Part shown: positions 25,649 through 36,600 of the stretch, one piece after another | Layout of the letters: the number at the start of each line of letters is the position of its first letter | Position numbering within the stretch: the stretch's first letter is position 1 | NCBI GenBank assembly: GCA_007693825.1 | Contig: RECX01000184.1 | Location: 1 to 44,970, forward strand | Reading direction: 5' to 3' | Length of the DNA stretch: 44,970 bases | Source of the DNA: Balneolaceae bacterium | GTDB lineage: Bacteria > Bacteroidota > Rhodothermia > Balneolales > Natronogracilivirgulaceae | Notes under the pieces: model-generated | Seen by the model: the letters and a program-made list of their open reading frames with translations, nothing else | What the model was told of the DNA's origin: nothing | Database searches by the model: none | Made by a program: the position numbers and the translations under genes

Positions 25649-25656
25649 CAAAGCTA
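25649..25656 (-). promoter_or_regulatory. Candidate -7 box upstream of SusC I
   Basis: On the minus strand TAGCTTTG matches TAnnTTTG exactly, about 98 bp upstream of the SusC I ATG. A TTTG occurs upstream, but only 14 nt away instead of about 19-21, so the -33 element is not convincing. Confidence 0.4.
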
Positions 25657-25731
25657 ATGATAAAACTTCACAAATTCTTCATAAAGGTCAAATTTAAATT
25701 GGATATCCACCCTATCTGGTTGCAGGGCAAA

Positions 25732-25770
25732 AAAAAAGCGCCCGGCACACAAGGTGCCGAACGCTTTTTT
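25732..25770 (-). terminator. Terminator of SusC/SusD operon II
   Basis: AAAAAAGCGcccGGCAC-acaag-GTGCCgaaCGCTTTTTT forms a long stem with a small internal mismatch, followed by T residues on the minus strand. It separates operon II from operon I. Its core resembles the operon I terminator (AAGCGTnCGG). Confidence 0.85.
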
Positions 25771-25843
25771 CAAGCAGTTTTCCAGTGCGGGAAAGAGCTA
25801 AGGGAAGAGCTAAATCACCCGCAATGGAGATAATGCATGTGCA

Positions 25844-27304
25844 TCAGGGAACATCCCAGAAGATGCGTCCCAGAAGCTGGTCAGGATCCGGTGCGCCGCG
25901 ATCCGGGATCTGAGCGGCATTACGCTGCCGTTCGGAATCGGGGTAACGCACCAGGCGGATATGCTGACCGCCCAGTGCCGCGTTATGGTTGGCCGGGATC
26001 TGGAACCCTTCGTATCCGTAGTCGAAGCGACGGGCATCATTCCATTTTTCCGGAAGGAGGAACATGGCCACGAATTTTTCCTTCATGATCTTGTCGAGAT
26101 CGATGTTGGTGGATACTTCGGGATTGTCCCAGTAGGCATCGATATCGTCCGGATCCACTCCCAGCTTGGTCATGTGGGCCCGCACGCCTTCTTCGTATGC
26201 GGCAGCCGCACGTCCGGGCTGGTTGGCAGCAAGGGCTGCTTCCGCCTCGATAAACTTCATCTCGGCGTAGGTTGCCATTTGCAGCGGATCGGCAGGCTCG
26301 TTGGCATACCAGGAGCCCACGGCCAGAACGGCGCGGACATTCGCCTCGGGATCGGCTCCGCGGCCGGCACCATTGCGTGTACCCACATACTGGCCGACCA
26401 GCGGGTGAGCAGCAACAGACACCGTATCGGTGATGAACTCAATGCGCGGGTCGACAATCCCGAACGTGGTACCGTTCAGTTGATCGACAAACTGATCGGA
26501 GAGCCAGCCGCCAAGCAGCAGGCCTGCGTTGTTAACCGCCAGGCGGTACCAGGGATTTTCCGCTCCGGTACCCTGACCTTCAAAGAAATTCATTTGAAAG
26601 TCCTGGTCGCTGTTTTCAAACGCATTGTCCACGGCAGTAAGCACGGCTGTGGGATTGTACGCCGGCAGCTTGCTGTAGTGGTTCAGGTAGCGGGCTTTCA
26701 GCGCGTAAGCCGTGCGTATCCAGGATGGACGATCTCCATTAAAAATGTAGTCGTCAGAGCCGGGAACTACCGCCGACGAAGGTTGCTGCAGATCGATGAT
26801 GGCATCATCGAGCAGGTCCAGCATCACGCGGTAGATGTCCTCGGAGGAATCGTAAGGCGGGTTCAGCGTTTGCGCAAAAAGTGCTTCGGAATACGGCGCA
26901 TCACCGAACATGCTGGTCAGCAATCCCAGGTTGTACGCCGTCAGAATTTTGCTGACGCCGGCATACCACGGAGCATCCAGTTCCTCTGCCTTGAGATTCA
27001 TCACGGCAAGATCGCCCAGGACACTGTATAACGACGACCATGTGCCGCCATAAGAAACCGCCTGGTGCGTGTCGGTGGAAGCTGCGGCATTCGGAGATGC
27101 AAAATGCTGCGTAAAGAACGAGACGGTACCGGCAACACTGCGGGTATTCCGCGCCGACTCCAGTGTCGTTCTTGTCATTAACCCCTCAATCGGAGCATCC
27201 GTTGGGAAGTTGGGATTCTCGTTGATGTCGAGGTAGTCGTCACAACTGAAGACCACAAAGGACATCAATACGAATACAGGTACATATTTCATCGTGAATT
27301 TCAT
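25844..27304 (-). CDS. SusD/RagB-family outer-membrane lipoprotein (pair II)
   Basis: The start is MKFTMKYVPVFVLMS at 27304, with GAGGATT about 9 bp upstream; the track's 27319 start is a GTG inside that ribosome site. The product is 486 residues. The lipoprotein signal ends FVVFSC (Cys21), followed by DDYLDINENPNFPTDAP, the SusD-like_2 signature. Later helices include ATYAEMKFIEAEAALAANQP and it ends GRIFWDVP, nearly the same tail as pair I. It begins 18 bp after its SusC partner's stop. Pairs I and II look like products of an old duplication or close relatives. It would be the lid that captures the substrate for SusC II. Confidence 0.95.
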   Translation of the reverse strand: MKFTMKYVPVFVLMSFVVFSCDDYLDINENPNFPTDAPIEGLMTRTTLESARNTRSVAGTVSFFTQHFASPNAAASTDTHQAVSYGGTWSSLYSVLGDLAVMNLKAEELDAPWYAGVSKILTAYNLGLLTSMFGDAPYSEALFAQTLNPPYDSSEDIYRVMLDLLDDAIIDLQQPSSAVVPGSDDYIFNGDRPSWIRTAYALKARYLNHYSKLPAYNPTAVLTAVDNAFENSDQDFQMNFFEGQGTGAENPWYRLAVNNAGLLLGGWLSDQFVDQLNGTTFGIVDPRIEFITDTVSVAAHPLVGQYVGTRNGAGRGADPEANVRAVLAVGSWYANEPADPLQMATYAEMKFIEAEAALAANQPGRAAAAYEEGVRAHMTKLGVDPDDIDAYWDNPEVSTNIDLDKIMKEKFVAMFLLPEKWNDARRFDYGYEGFQIPANHNAALGGQHIRLVRYPDSERQRNAAQIPDRGAPDPDQLLGRIFWDVP

Positions 27305-27322
27305 ATAGATAATCCTCACTTG

Positions 27323-30300
27323 TTATAACGAGATGTTTAATGAGAAGACAAGGCTGCGCGTTCCCGGGTAGGCCAGGTCAACCAGGCCTATCAGGTTGCT
27401 GCCTGCGCTGACAAAAGCTTCGGGATCATACTGCGACCAGGGGGTCCACAGGATCAGGTTATTTGCGGTGACACCGGCGCGAAGTGACCGGACCGGCAGT
27501 CCGCTGACAACCGAGGGAGTCAGCGTATAACCCAAGCCAATGCTGCGAAGCTTGATGTAGGAAGCGTCTTCCGTGGACTGCTCAATGGCAATGCGGTAGT
27601 AGTTGCGATGGTAACCGGCGCCGTAGTTTACGCCGTCAGGACCTACACCCTGGCCCAGCCATACTTCTTTGGTATTCGGGGTTCCATCAGCAAGTACGCC
27701 ATCAAACACTTTGAAATCTTCCCTGTCCAGGGTTTTTTCGGTGTGTCCGAATGAGGAATCCCACTGATCAAGCTTGTTGTACTTGTCTACACCCATCACG
27801 ATGTCGAAATTGGCGCTGAAATCCCAGTTACGGTAGTTGAACGTATTGCCAATGCTCATGGTCCAGTCCGGAAGGGCATCTCCAACAACTTTATACTCGT
27901 TATCAATGACCGGGAATCCGTTCTCACCGATCAGGACAGGACGGTCATGCTCGAGGACCATCGGATCCTTCGGGCTTTCATCTTCCCCGTAATAGCGCTG
28001 ATAGCTGGTTCCCCAGATCGCGCCATAGGATTGGCCCGGGACCAGCTGCATCCGCGGTCGGTTGATATAGGCCGCCATGTCGCCAAGAACAACAGCATCC
28101 ACCGCATCAGTGATCGAAATCACTTCGTTGCGGTTGATGGTGAAGTTGGAGGTGATGGTCCAGCGCATATCGCGGGTCTGGATCGGAGTGGCCCGTACGG
28201 TCATTTCAATACCGCGGTTCTCGATCTCACCGGCGTTGGCGCTGAGTACATTAAAACCGGTGGCATTGGAAACCGGAACGTCAATGATCATGTCCTTACT
28301 GTTCGACTGGTAGAGCGACATGTCAAGGGAGATCCGGTTGTCAAGGAAACGGAAGTCAAACCCGATTTCATTGGATGTCGTGCGCTCGGGATTCAGATCC
28401 AGCGGTGCAAGACGTCCGCCGCGGCTGAAACCACGCTGTCCGCCAAGCGGAAAATCGATCGGGGAGAAAAACACCTGGCTCAGCATATAGGGCCGTGCGT
28501 CTTTACCGACTTCGGCATAGGAGACCCGCACTTTGCCGTAGGTGAACCAATCCGGCAGGTCGATGAGGTCGCTGTACACGACGCTGAGGTTTACCGACGG
28601 ATAGAAGAAGGAGCGGTTATCTGCATCCAGCGTGGAGGTCCAGTCATTGCGACCCGTCAGGTTCAGGTAGACCACATTACGCCAGTCGAGATTCACATCG
28701 GCGTACACCCCGATGAGGCGGCGCTGCGTGAGGCTTTGTCCGATCAGGATGTCCCCGGTGTTGCTGAAGTGTTCAAACCGCGGAATTTCAAAAGTGCTGC
28801 CGCGGGCACGCACGGTCTTCAGTTCCCGGTCAAAGATGTCGTTTCCGAATCGTCCTTCAAAACCGAAGTCATCGGTGATTTGCCGGTGCAAGCGCAGGGA
28901 GATGTTGGAGGTGAAATCGCGCGAGTTTATCCGGTTTTCTTCGATGAAGCCGAATACACTACTACTCCATACAAACTCATCCTCCAGGCCTAACGGTCCC
29001 GGCTCGATCTCGGTGCGCATGTCGGAATACGTATCCATACCGATGCGGTATTCCAGGGCCAGCCAGTCTGTCAGGTCAACAGAAGCATTGATGTTACCGA
29101 TAAGGCGGTTGACATCGTCTTCATAGGTGTTGATGTTGGCATCATACACCGGGTTGCGACCCGAACCGGTTCCGAGGACGTTGTCGGATTTGTGCCGTCC
29201 GTCATCAAAGCGCCAGTCGGTTACATCAGCGGAGGTATTCCAGTAAGCCAGCCGCTCCATGAAGTTAACGAAGGGCACCCTGTTACCACCGGAGTTGATG
29301 TAGTTCAGGGAGGCGCCGACACGAAGTATACCGGTGTTGGCATTACCATTCACACGCACGGAGGTGCGGTTCCAGGTGTTGTTGGGGATCACACCGCGGT
29401 TCCGTGAGTCGGAAACGGAAGTGTAGAATGTTGCACTCTGCGTACCACCGGAGATGTTGATGCTGTTGTTGACGCCGTATCCGGCCTGCATCGCGTTTTC
29501 CCAGTTGTTGTAGTATTGCATGGGAACTTCCACCTGTTGTCCGTCGATGGTCTGGGTCCAGGTCGGGTTGTCCTCAAATTTTCCACCCCATGCTCCCCAG
29601 AAACTGTTGGGATCGAAGTTGAAACCGAAGCCCGGGCCGTACACGTCCTGATAGGCAGGAGCGTTGATCACGTCTTCGCGGGAGACGCTGTGCGAGAAGT
29701 TCACGCGCACCTCGCCGGCCTGACCGGTCTTGGTGGTGACGATAATGGCTCCGTTAGCGGCACGAACTCCGTAAAGAGCCGTTGCAGGAGCACTGCGCAG
29801 TACGGTTACACTGGCAATGTCCTGCGGATCGATATCCATGGCGCGGTTGGACATGCCCCGTACCCGGCCGGTCGACTCGATGGTCTCGTTGCTGATCGGA
29901 ACCCCGTCCACCACAAACAGCGGCTGGTTGTCGGCCGAAGGATCCAGCGAGGTGAAACCACGGATGAAGATCTGGGAACCCTGTCCGGCTCCGCCTCCAC
30001 CCCGGTTGATCTGGACACCGGCAACCTGTCCCTGAAGTGCGTTGAGCAGGTTGTTTGCTCCGGAAGCCACGATTTCCTGGCCGTCGACATCCTGAAGCGA
30101 GTAACCCAGGGCGCGGCGCTCGCGCTCGATGCCGAAAGCGGTCACGATCACATCATCCAGCAAGCCGATTTCCGGTTGCAGCTGGACGTTGATGGTGGAT
30201 CTGCCGTCGACCATAACGCGCATGGTCCGGTATCCCACATAACTGAAAATGAGGGCATCATCGGCCTCACGAACGGTTATGGAGTAGTCACCGTCCATAT

Positions 30301-30466
30301 TGGTAACATCACCCCGTGTTGTTCCTTCAACGAGAATGCTTACACCAAAAAGGGACTCTCCTGTTTCCGCATCGGTTACCCGACCGGTCACAGTCATATC
30401 CTGCGCGTACACTTGCTGTGCACACAACAATAGAGAGACCACAAACAGTATTTGTTTGATCTTCAT
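27323..30466 (-). CDS. SusC/RagA-family TonB-linked outer-membrane protein (pair II)
   Basis: The product is 1047 residues. The signal peptide ends QQVYAQ; then comes a carboxypeptidase-regulatory-like domain (MTVTGRVTDAETGESLFGVS). The plug has LLNALQGQVAGVQINRGGGG, QPLFVVDGVPISNE and APATALYGVRAANGAIIVTT. The barrel ends SLVFSLNISL. No signalling extension is present. The glycine-rich GGGGAGQGSQIF in the plug is a little unusual but within family variation. Transcription should start in the 612-bp gap upstream, although no consensus promoter was found. Substrate unknown. Confidence 0.96.
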   Translation of the reverse strand: MKIKQILFVVSLLLCAQQVYAQDMTVTGRVTDAETGESLFGVSILVEGTTRGDVTNMDGDYSITVREADDALIFSYVGYRTMRVMVDGRSTINVQLQPEIGLLDDVIVTAFGIERERRALGYSLQDVDGQEIVASGANNLLNALQGQVAGVQINRGGGGAGQGSQIFIRGFTSLDPSADNQPLFVVDGVPISNETIESTGRVRGMSNRAMDIDPQDIASVTVLRSAPATALYGVRAANGAIIVTTKTGQAGEVRVNFSHSVSREDVINAPAYQDVYGPGFGFNFDPNSFWGAWGGKFEDNPTWTQTIDGQQVEVPMQYYNNWENAMQAGYGVNNSINISGGTQSATFYTSVSDSRNRGVIPNNTWNRTSVRVNGNANTGILRVGASLNYINSGGNRVPFVNFMERLAYWNTSADVTDWRFDDGRHKSDNVLGTGSGRNPVYDANINTYEDDVNRLIGNINASVDLTDWLALEYRIGMDTYSDMRTEIEPGPLGLEDEFVWSSSVFGFIEENRINSRDFTSNISLRLHRQITDDFGFEGRFGNDIFDRELKTVRARGSTFEIPRFEHFSNTGDILIGQSLTQRRLIGVYADVNLDWRNVVYLNLTGRNDWTSTLDADNRSFFYPSVNLSVVYSDLIDLPDWFTYGKVRVSYAEVGKDARPYMLSQVFFSPIDFPLGGQRGFSRGGRLAPLDLNPERTTSNEIGFDFRFLDNRISLDMSLYQSNSKDMIIDVPVSNATGFNVLSANAGEIENRGIEMTVRATPIQTRDMRWTITSNFTINRNEVISITDAVDAVVLGDMAAYINRPRMQLVPGQSYGAIWGTSYQRYYGEDESPKDPMVLEHDRPVLIGENGFPVIDNEYKVVGDALPDWTMSIGNTFNYRNWDFSANFDIVMGVDKYNKLDQWDSSFGHTEKTLDREDFKVFDGVLADGTPNTKEVWLGQGVGPDGVNYGAGYHRNYYRIAIEQSTEDASYIKLRSIGLGYTLTPSVVSGLPVRSLRAGVTANNLILWTPWSQYDPEAFVSAGSNLIGLVDLAYPGTRSLVFSLNISL

Positions 30467-31078
30467 ATATCTCCGTTTTAGTTAAGTGATGAGTTGTACT
30501 GCGTCTGTTTCATTTACCTGCGTGAAAAACGGGCAGCGAAGGGGCTGTTCTGTCTGTTTCAGCTACCGGAATATTTTTTTTTGATCATTCCGCTATCTGG
30601 AACAGCTTGAACGGGTATGAGTATGCGGTTCGATGATACCGATCCTGACAGGACAAAAGTTTCCGGACAGAAAACCATGTACAAAAGAAAGGCCTAACAC
30701 GGAACACAGCAAACTGATACCATTAAAGCACTTACCCCGATCTTATTGTTTTATGGTAGTTGAGTTGTGAATGATCTGCCGGTATCTGAATAAATCATGT
30801 CCCTATAAGACGTACATTAACCAATACCCGGTAAATCATGCCATAAATAGTGAATAATCCGGACAAATATCAATAAAATTTCTTTAAAAATTCATATTCC
30901 TGATTTGTTTCCAGATAGCGCAGAGATCTTACAGATTTATACGGCATCCGTGCCGCCGCGATATTGGCCTCCAATGGGACAGGTAGTGCTGGCAAATCGG
31001 GCTGCGGAAGGGTATATTGGGGCAACACCGGATTTGCGATGAACCGGTAATTCGAAAACTTACAGGGTCCGGGATACG
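30467..31078. other. Gene-free divergent region between SusC II and the M23 peptidase gene
   Basis: These 612 bp hold no convincing ORF, repeat or terminator. The stretch is much more AT-rich than its surroundings, especially 30720-30920. It should contain promoters in both directions, but no TAnnTTTG box was found on either strand. Confidence 0.5.
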
Positions 31079-31966
31079 ATGAAACTCCAATGCCACAGGC
31101 TGCTGATCATAGCGGCCATATTTGCCCTTGCAGCTGCCGGTTGCGAGGAGAAGCGGACACCGACCTCCGAGCCATGGCAGTTGCCTGACCGAACGGTTGA
31201 TCCTTCCTCGGCACAGTGGCCCCTGAGTGGTGACAGAGAGCTGAACAGTGACATTTCCTACGCCCAATACGGGCCCAGGTTCCTGCCAGGCGGATATGAT
31301 TTCCATGCCGGCATCGACCTTTACGCACCCACCGGAACCAACGTGTACCCCGTTCTTCCGGGCGAGGTGGTGCAGCGGGCGGAGTGGGACGGCCAAAGCA
31401 CAGGAGCGGGCAACGCCATCACGATCAAGCACTCCGACAGTCTGGCAACCAGCTATCTGCACCTGCATACCATCAACGTGAACGTCGGTGACCGTGTCGG
31501 ATTGAATGATGTGGTAGGGACGGTCGGGGCGACCGGCGCCTCGTATCCGCACCTGCACCTCGGTTATTTTGTGGAACTGCCGAACCCGGATGTCCGCGAC
31601 GAGCGCTACAGCAGAAACCCTCTTGAACTGCTGCCCTACAGAAACCCCGGGGAAATTCCTTACACTTTCAAGGAAAGCGGGGAAATCGTGCTGGACCTGC
31701 CGCTTCAGAGCATGACCGTCAATTCCGTTGAGCTGATTGCCGGCAACGAAAGCAGGAAGGCTGATTACTATGATATTGTTGCAAAGGGGTGGACCCTCCG
31801 GAAGCAGCAGGTACAGTACGGCATCCACTTTGATGCCGCCCGCAGGACACCTGACCACATGCGTTTCGAACTGACCGTAAAACCGGCAAACATGGATTTC
31901 ATCCCGGAGAGGATCATCCTGAGGGATTTCAACGGGGAGGTACTGCTGGACGCTTCGAAAGAGTGA
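31079..31966 (+). CDS. M23-family peptidase lipoprotein
   Basis: The product is 295 residues with a lipoprotein signal (LLIIAAIFALAAAGC, Cys22). The LytM-type zinc peptidase core runs about 70-165: HAGIDLYAP (His76, Asp80) is the HxxxD motif, SYLHLH supplies a further His, and PHLHLG (His158, His160) is the HxH motif. The catalytic site therefore looks intact, unlike the EnvC-like protein elsewhere in the window. The C-terminal 110 residues form a beta-rich domain (VLDLPLQSMTVNSVEL) that was not recognised. It probably cleaves peptidoglycan cross-links or other peptides from the outer membrane. It stands alone on the plus strand between two SusCD operons. Confidence 0.92.
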   Translation: MKLQCHRLLIIAAIFALAAAGCEEKRTPTSEPWQLPDRTVDPSSAQWPLSGDRELNSDISYAQYGPRFLPGGYDFHAGIDLYAPTGTNVYPVLPGEVVQRAEWDGQSTGAGNAITIKHSDSLATSYLHLHTINVNVGDRVGLNDVVGTVGATGASYPHLHLGYFVELPNPDVRDERYSRNPLELLPYRNPGEIPYTFKESGEIVLDLPLQSMTVNSVELIAGNESRKADYYDIVAKGWTLRKQQVQYGIHFDAARRTPDHMRFELTVKPANMDFIPERIILRDFNGEVLLDASKE

Positions 31967-32026
31967 AGCATGCTGATTTTTCCGTTGTCTGCCGATTCCG
32001 CCATTACCTGCCGATCCGGTCGCAAA

Positions 32027-32066
32027 TTAAAAAACCCCGTCCCAAAAAGTGGGACGGGGTTTTTAA
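32027..32066. terminator. Bidirectional terminator between the M23 gene and SusD III
   Basis: TTAAAAAACCCCGTCCC pairs perfectly with GGGACGGGGTTTTTTAA-like sequence around a 7-nt loop, giving A-runs before and T-runs after on both strands. It lies between convergent genes and should end both. Confidence 0.92.
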
Positions 32067-32105
32067 TGGTTGCAAATCCTGTTTAAGGAGTGTTTGACGT
32101 TCGCT

Positions 32106-33656
32106 TTACAGGTTGTCCAGCCATTCGTCGTAGATTCCCGGATACCAGAAGTTATTCCAGGCATTTGCACCGTCGGCAGTGCCCTCTTCATGTGTGAAGT
32201 TTATGCCGCCGAATGTGTAAACCGGCAATTCCATCATCTGGAGTTCTTCATAGGGAATAGGCAGGTGAAGTGGTGTGCCTGCCTGCAGCATATCTCTTCT
32301 TCGCGCCAGAAAATACTGATAGCCCACCCATGTACGCTGGCATTCAATCTCCACCTCATAGTATATCGCATCGAACACTTCCTGGTCGCTGGCATTATTC
32401 GGGATTGGGGGCAGGTTGCCGCGTGTGGTGCGGGAACCTGCGTTAACCAGGTTGATGGCCTGCTGTTTTTGTCCGAGGTGCATGTATGCCTCGGCCAGCA
32501 TCATGTCGATGTTATCCTTGCGAAAGACCACGATGTCACCAAAGCCCTGATCCAGGTACAGGTCTTCATAGCGGGAAAAATAGTAGACACTCTGAAGTTG
32601 AGGCCCGCGTGCGGTAACAAAACGGTGCAGGTTCCAGGGGTCATAAGTGAAGTCGCTTTCAAGTCTGGGGTCCACCGATTGTGCCCGAGGAATCGGGCGG
32701 GCAGCTTCCGCAGCCTTGATAGGGTATTTTGCCGGGTAGCTGGGGTCGAGCAGGTTGATGATCCTCAAGTCGGCCTTCCAGTACCAGTCCAGACCGCTCT
32801 GGCGCTGATACTCATGCCGCCACCCGGCGATAGCCGTACCTGTACCCTGCATAATAAGATGGTCCTGGTATCCATTGGAGGCATAATCAACGACACGTTG
32901 CCAGACCTGCGGGGTGTAATGGTCGGAAGAGCGGCCGTTGCTGATGATATATTTGGCCGCCTGGGTGTTGGCAAACTGAACGATCTGCTGGTTGTCCATG
33001 GAGACATCACTCAGGAAGTTGAACGTGGTAAAGGTGTTGGCCTGTGCCAGTTCGATAGCCTGGTCAAGATCGTCAATGGCGGATTCCAGTACTTCGGTAT
33101 GAGGCCGAAACCGAAGGTCTTCAATAGTCACCCCGATGATATAGGCTTGATCGAAGAAATTGGCCAGATATCCTTTGCTGAGACCCCGAAGCAGATAGGC
33201 CATGGTCAGGAGCATCATGGTGTCGTCCCTGCCACCGATCACCACACGGTTGCCATCGACTTCAATGTACTTGATGATATCGTTTGCAATCGAGACCGCC
33301 GAGTTAAGGTGTGACCATGGGGTTGACATGGAGCCATACCCATCCGAGGCCGGATTGTTGTCGATACGTTGCCGGGGCTCCCTGGTTCCCATATCGTAAT
33401 AGATCTGATAGTTGTTGGTGGTGGTATTTACATCAGCCCAGGCGTCGAAATGGGCGAAAGGCAGTCGGTTGGCATGGCTGCCCCGCCACCAGGAGTTGTA
33501 TCCACCGGCCAACAGCTCGCGGTAGTCTTCCGGAGTTTCAAGCACTCGTTGAAGATCGGGGTCATTCAGGTTTTTGACCTCCAGGTCGGCGCATTTTGTG
33601 ACCAGACCGGCGCAAATGAACAAAACGAGAGTGGTAAAAATCTTAATCTTCATCAT
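32106..33656 (-). CDS. SusD/RagB-family outer-membrane lipoprotein (pair III)
   Basis: The product is 516 residues and starts MMKIKIFTTLVLF; the second ATG is equally possible. The N-terminus ends LVTKC (Cys22), a poor lipobox because Lys is at -1, followed by ADLEVKNLNDPDLQRVLETP; LNDPD replaces the NENPN element of pairs I and II, so this is a different SusD branch. Helical repeats such as NIDMMLAEAYMHLGQKQQAI are typical of RagB/SusD. TRGNLPPIPNNASDQEVFDAI and IECQRTWVGYQYFLARR fit the C-terminal domain. It lies 38 bp after its SusC partner and ends in the terminator at 32027-32066. Confidence 0.93.
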   Translation of the reverse strand: MMKIKIFTTLVLFICAGLVTKCADLEVKNLNDPDLQRVLETPEDYRELLAGGYNSWWRGSHANRLPFAHFDAWADVNTTTNNYQIYYDMGTREPRQRIDNNPASDGYGSMSTPWSHLNSAVSIANDIIKYIEVDGNRVVIGGRDDTMMLLTMAYLLRGLSKGYLANFFDQAYIIGVTIEDLRFRPHTEVLESAIDDLDQAIELAQANTFTTFNFLSDVSMDNQQIVQFANTQAAKYIISNGRSSDHYTPQVWQRVVDYASNGYQDHLIMQGTGTAIAGWRHEYQRQSGLDWYWKADLRIINLLDPSYPAKYPIKAAEAARPIPRAQSVDPRLESDFTYDPWNLHRFVTARGPQLQSVYYFSRYEDLYLDQGFGDIVVFRKDNIDMMLAEAYMHLGQKQQAINLVNAGSRTTRGNLPPIPNNASDQEVFDAIYYEVEIECQRTWVGYQYFLARRRDMLQAGTPLHLPIPYEELQMMELPVYTFGGINFTHEEGTADGANAWNNFWYPGIYDEWLDNL

Positions 33657-33694
33657 TCTTTCCGTATAGAGTTCGAAATTAAGTTCGGACCGGT

Positions 33695-36600
33695 TTAGAG
33701 GCCGATCTGCAACGACATGGTAATGTTCCTGAAATTCGGGTAGGTGAATTCATCGACCCGGAAGTTGGTGGCATTGCTGCCGGCTGCCACCTCGGGATCA
33801 AATCCCGAGTAGCTGGTGAACGTATAGAGATTCCTTCCGCTCACCGAGACTTTGGCTTCCCGGATCAAATTGCCGATTCCCATGCGATGCAGCTGTTGGC
33901 TGTGAAAGGAGTAGGCCAGCGATATTTCCCGGATTTTCAAGAAGGAGGCATCTTCGACAAATTCATTGACAGCCGCGTTTGCATTATAGAGATGCTGTGC
34001 AAAGTATTCTGCATGCCTTTGCTGACCTTCGGGTTTTCCACTCATATCCATGTCCCCATGCCGGTAGCGGTGATACAGGGCCTGGCGTGTGTAGTTGTAC
34101 ACTTCACCGCCTTGCTGCCAGTCAAAGAGTGCAAAGATGGTGAAGTTTTTGTACTGGAAGGTGGAGCTGAGGCCGATATTGAAATCAGGATTGACATCGC
34201 CGATTTTCTTTCTCAGGACTTCGCCTTCTTCGTCAACAATGCGCATAGGCCGCTCATCTGCGGAGTACTCGGTTCCCTGCTGAATGACATAGCCCTGGGA
34301 GTTGATTGAAAAAGCATCGATTCCCAGGTTATCGGGGCTGCCGGGCTGGTAGCCATGCCAATTCATTACATGTCCGCTCTCATCAAGTGTGAGTTCGTTG
34401 AGTGACCGTGCGAAAGCTTGTCCGTACATGGCGCCAAGCTGTTCACCTTCGGCAATACGAAAGATATTCAAACCGGCTTCAACACCGCCCTGACGCCGGA
34501 AGAAGGGGGTTCGATTGAGTTCGGTGATTTCCTGGCGGAACAACTTGTCAAATGAAAAGGTCATATCCCAGTTCATGTCAGATCTGCTGATAAGCCTTCC
34601 GTTCAGGGCAAATTCGACAATTTCCGACTCCAGGGTCCCAACGTTTTGCCACTGGTTGCTGTAGCCGGTTGTCGGCGAAACAGGAACAAGCAATATCTGG
34701 TCTTTGGCTACGGTTGAAGCAAAGTTGATTTCGGCAAAGAACCGATCCAGGAAGCGGATGTCGATCCCCAATTCCAATTCACGCACATCAGCGGGTTTCA
34801 CATTGCGGTTACCGGCGGTGATTTTTTGAAGGCCGGCTTCACCCAATGTAACTACTTCATACTGAGCCGTAAAGCCAGGTCTCCGTCCGGATGATCCATA
34901 GGAGGCTCTCAGTTTCAGTTCATTGACATTTGGAATGCGGAAGTCCTCGGTTACCCGGTAGGCACCCGCGGTACGGAAATAGATTTTATATCTTTCATCG
35001 GCACCAAACAGGGACGAACCGTCACGACGAATGACTCCGTCAAAAATGTAGCGATCCTTGAGATCCAGTGTGAGATTGGCCATGGTGTTTTCAGCCCGGA
35101 CTTCCTGGGAGGTGGAGGAGATCCTCATTCTCTCTATACTGGAGTTTTCAAGGACAAAGAGCCCGGCGATCTGGAAATCTCCACCGCCAGCATAGGTATA
35201 GTCGTAAGGCCGGCTTTCGTAGCTGTAGGAGAGATTCAGCCCTACATTGAGATCACCGAATTGTTGGCGGAAAAGTGAGCGCAGGGTCGATATGTTGGCA
35301 TCCGAGCGGGAATTGCTTTTCCAGAAAGACCCTTCATGCGGTCTGGTTTCATCGGCCCGCTGAGTGCCTTTTTCAATGAAATTATAGCTGCTGGTGTTGG
35401 TGCGGTCCATGGAAAACCGTCCGTCGAGCCGCCACCATTTTGCTGCATCATATTGAACGTGGATACCACCCATGAATCGTTCTCTTTCACGGGAGAAGTC
35501 ACGTGTGTGAAGGAGATAGAGCGGATTCTGTGAGTTGGAAATAGGTGCGAAAGGATTGTATTTCTCTCCCCCCGGGCCGGGTTGACGCAGATCCAGGTCG
35601 GGATGGGTATTCAGGATTCCCCAGAAGACATTGGCTCCCTGGCCGGTCTGGGTCATGGCATACCCGTCGATTTTTCCATAAAAGGATGTGAGTGAGAACC
35701 GAAGCCGGTCATTGATCTGGTTGTCAACATTGGCCCGCAGGTTCCTTCTTTTGTAATCGGGCATTTCGTCGATGACGCCACCGTCACTCAGATTCTCAAA
35801 AGAGACCATGTAGTTGATGTTGCCCTGCCTGCCTTCGAGGGAAACAAAGTTGGTATAAAAAGGCCTGGCGGTGAAAAACTCATCCTGCTGGTCAATAAGG
35901 AGGTCGTAAGGTTGATCCATGATACCCCGTGCGCCGATGGGATAAGGAATACCGTCGGCATCGCGATAGTTTCCCAGTTCATCGAACATGAAAGCATGGT
36001 GTTCGGTCAGGCTGATTTTATTTGCCAGTGAGGAGTATCCCACTTCATTACGGATGGTAACCCGGGTGCCCTCGAGATCCTGTCCCCGTTTGGTGATGAT
36101 CTGGACTACCCCGCTCCCTGCAAGTGAGCCATACAGCGCGGCTGCTGCGGCGCCTTTGATGATTTCGATGGATTCCACATTCTGCATGTCGAAATCCTGG
36201 ATCCGTCCACGTGTGATAATTCCATCCACAACGATCAGCGGGCCCTGGGTATCTCCGAGGTTGTTGGAACCGCGAAGGCGCATGTACATATCGGATCCCG
36301 GGAGGCCGGATGCCTGGACAACGCGGACGCCGGGAGCTCTGGCCCGAAGCGCATTGGCCGGGTTGGTGGCCGGCACAAACTGGAGCTGTTCGGAGCGAAT
36401 TGAGGTGATGGCAAAAGGCGTCTTGGTTTTTGGGGTTCCAACAGACAGGCCGGTAACCACGATGTCATCCATTTCGTAAATATCGGTCGAAAGGGAAACA
36501 TTATAAACCAGTTCCTGGCCCCCTTCTATTTCAATGGTAGAGGTGTAGGTCATATAACCCACAAAGGTAACCCGGAGGTTATGGGTGCCTTCGGGAATAC

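Noticed and set aside
30929-31858. 309-residue minus-strand ORF
   Set aside because: It is antisense to the M23 lipoprotein gene, which has an intact lipobox and LytM motifs.
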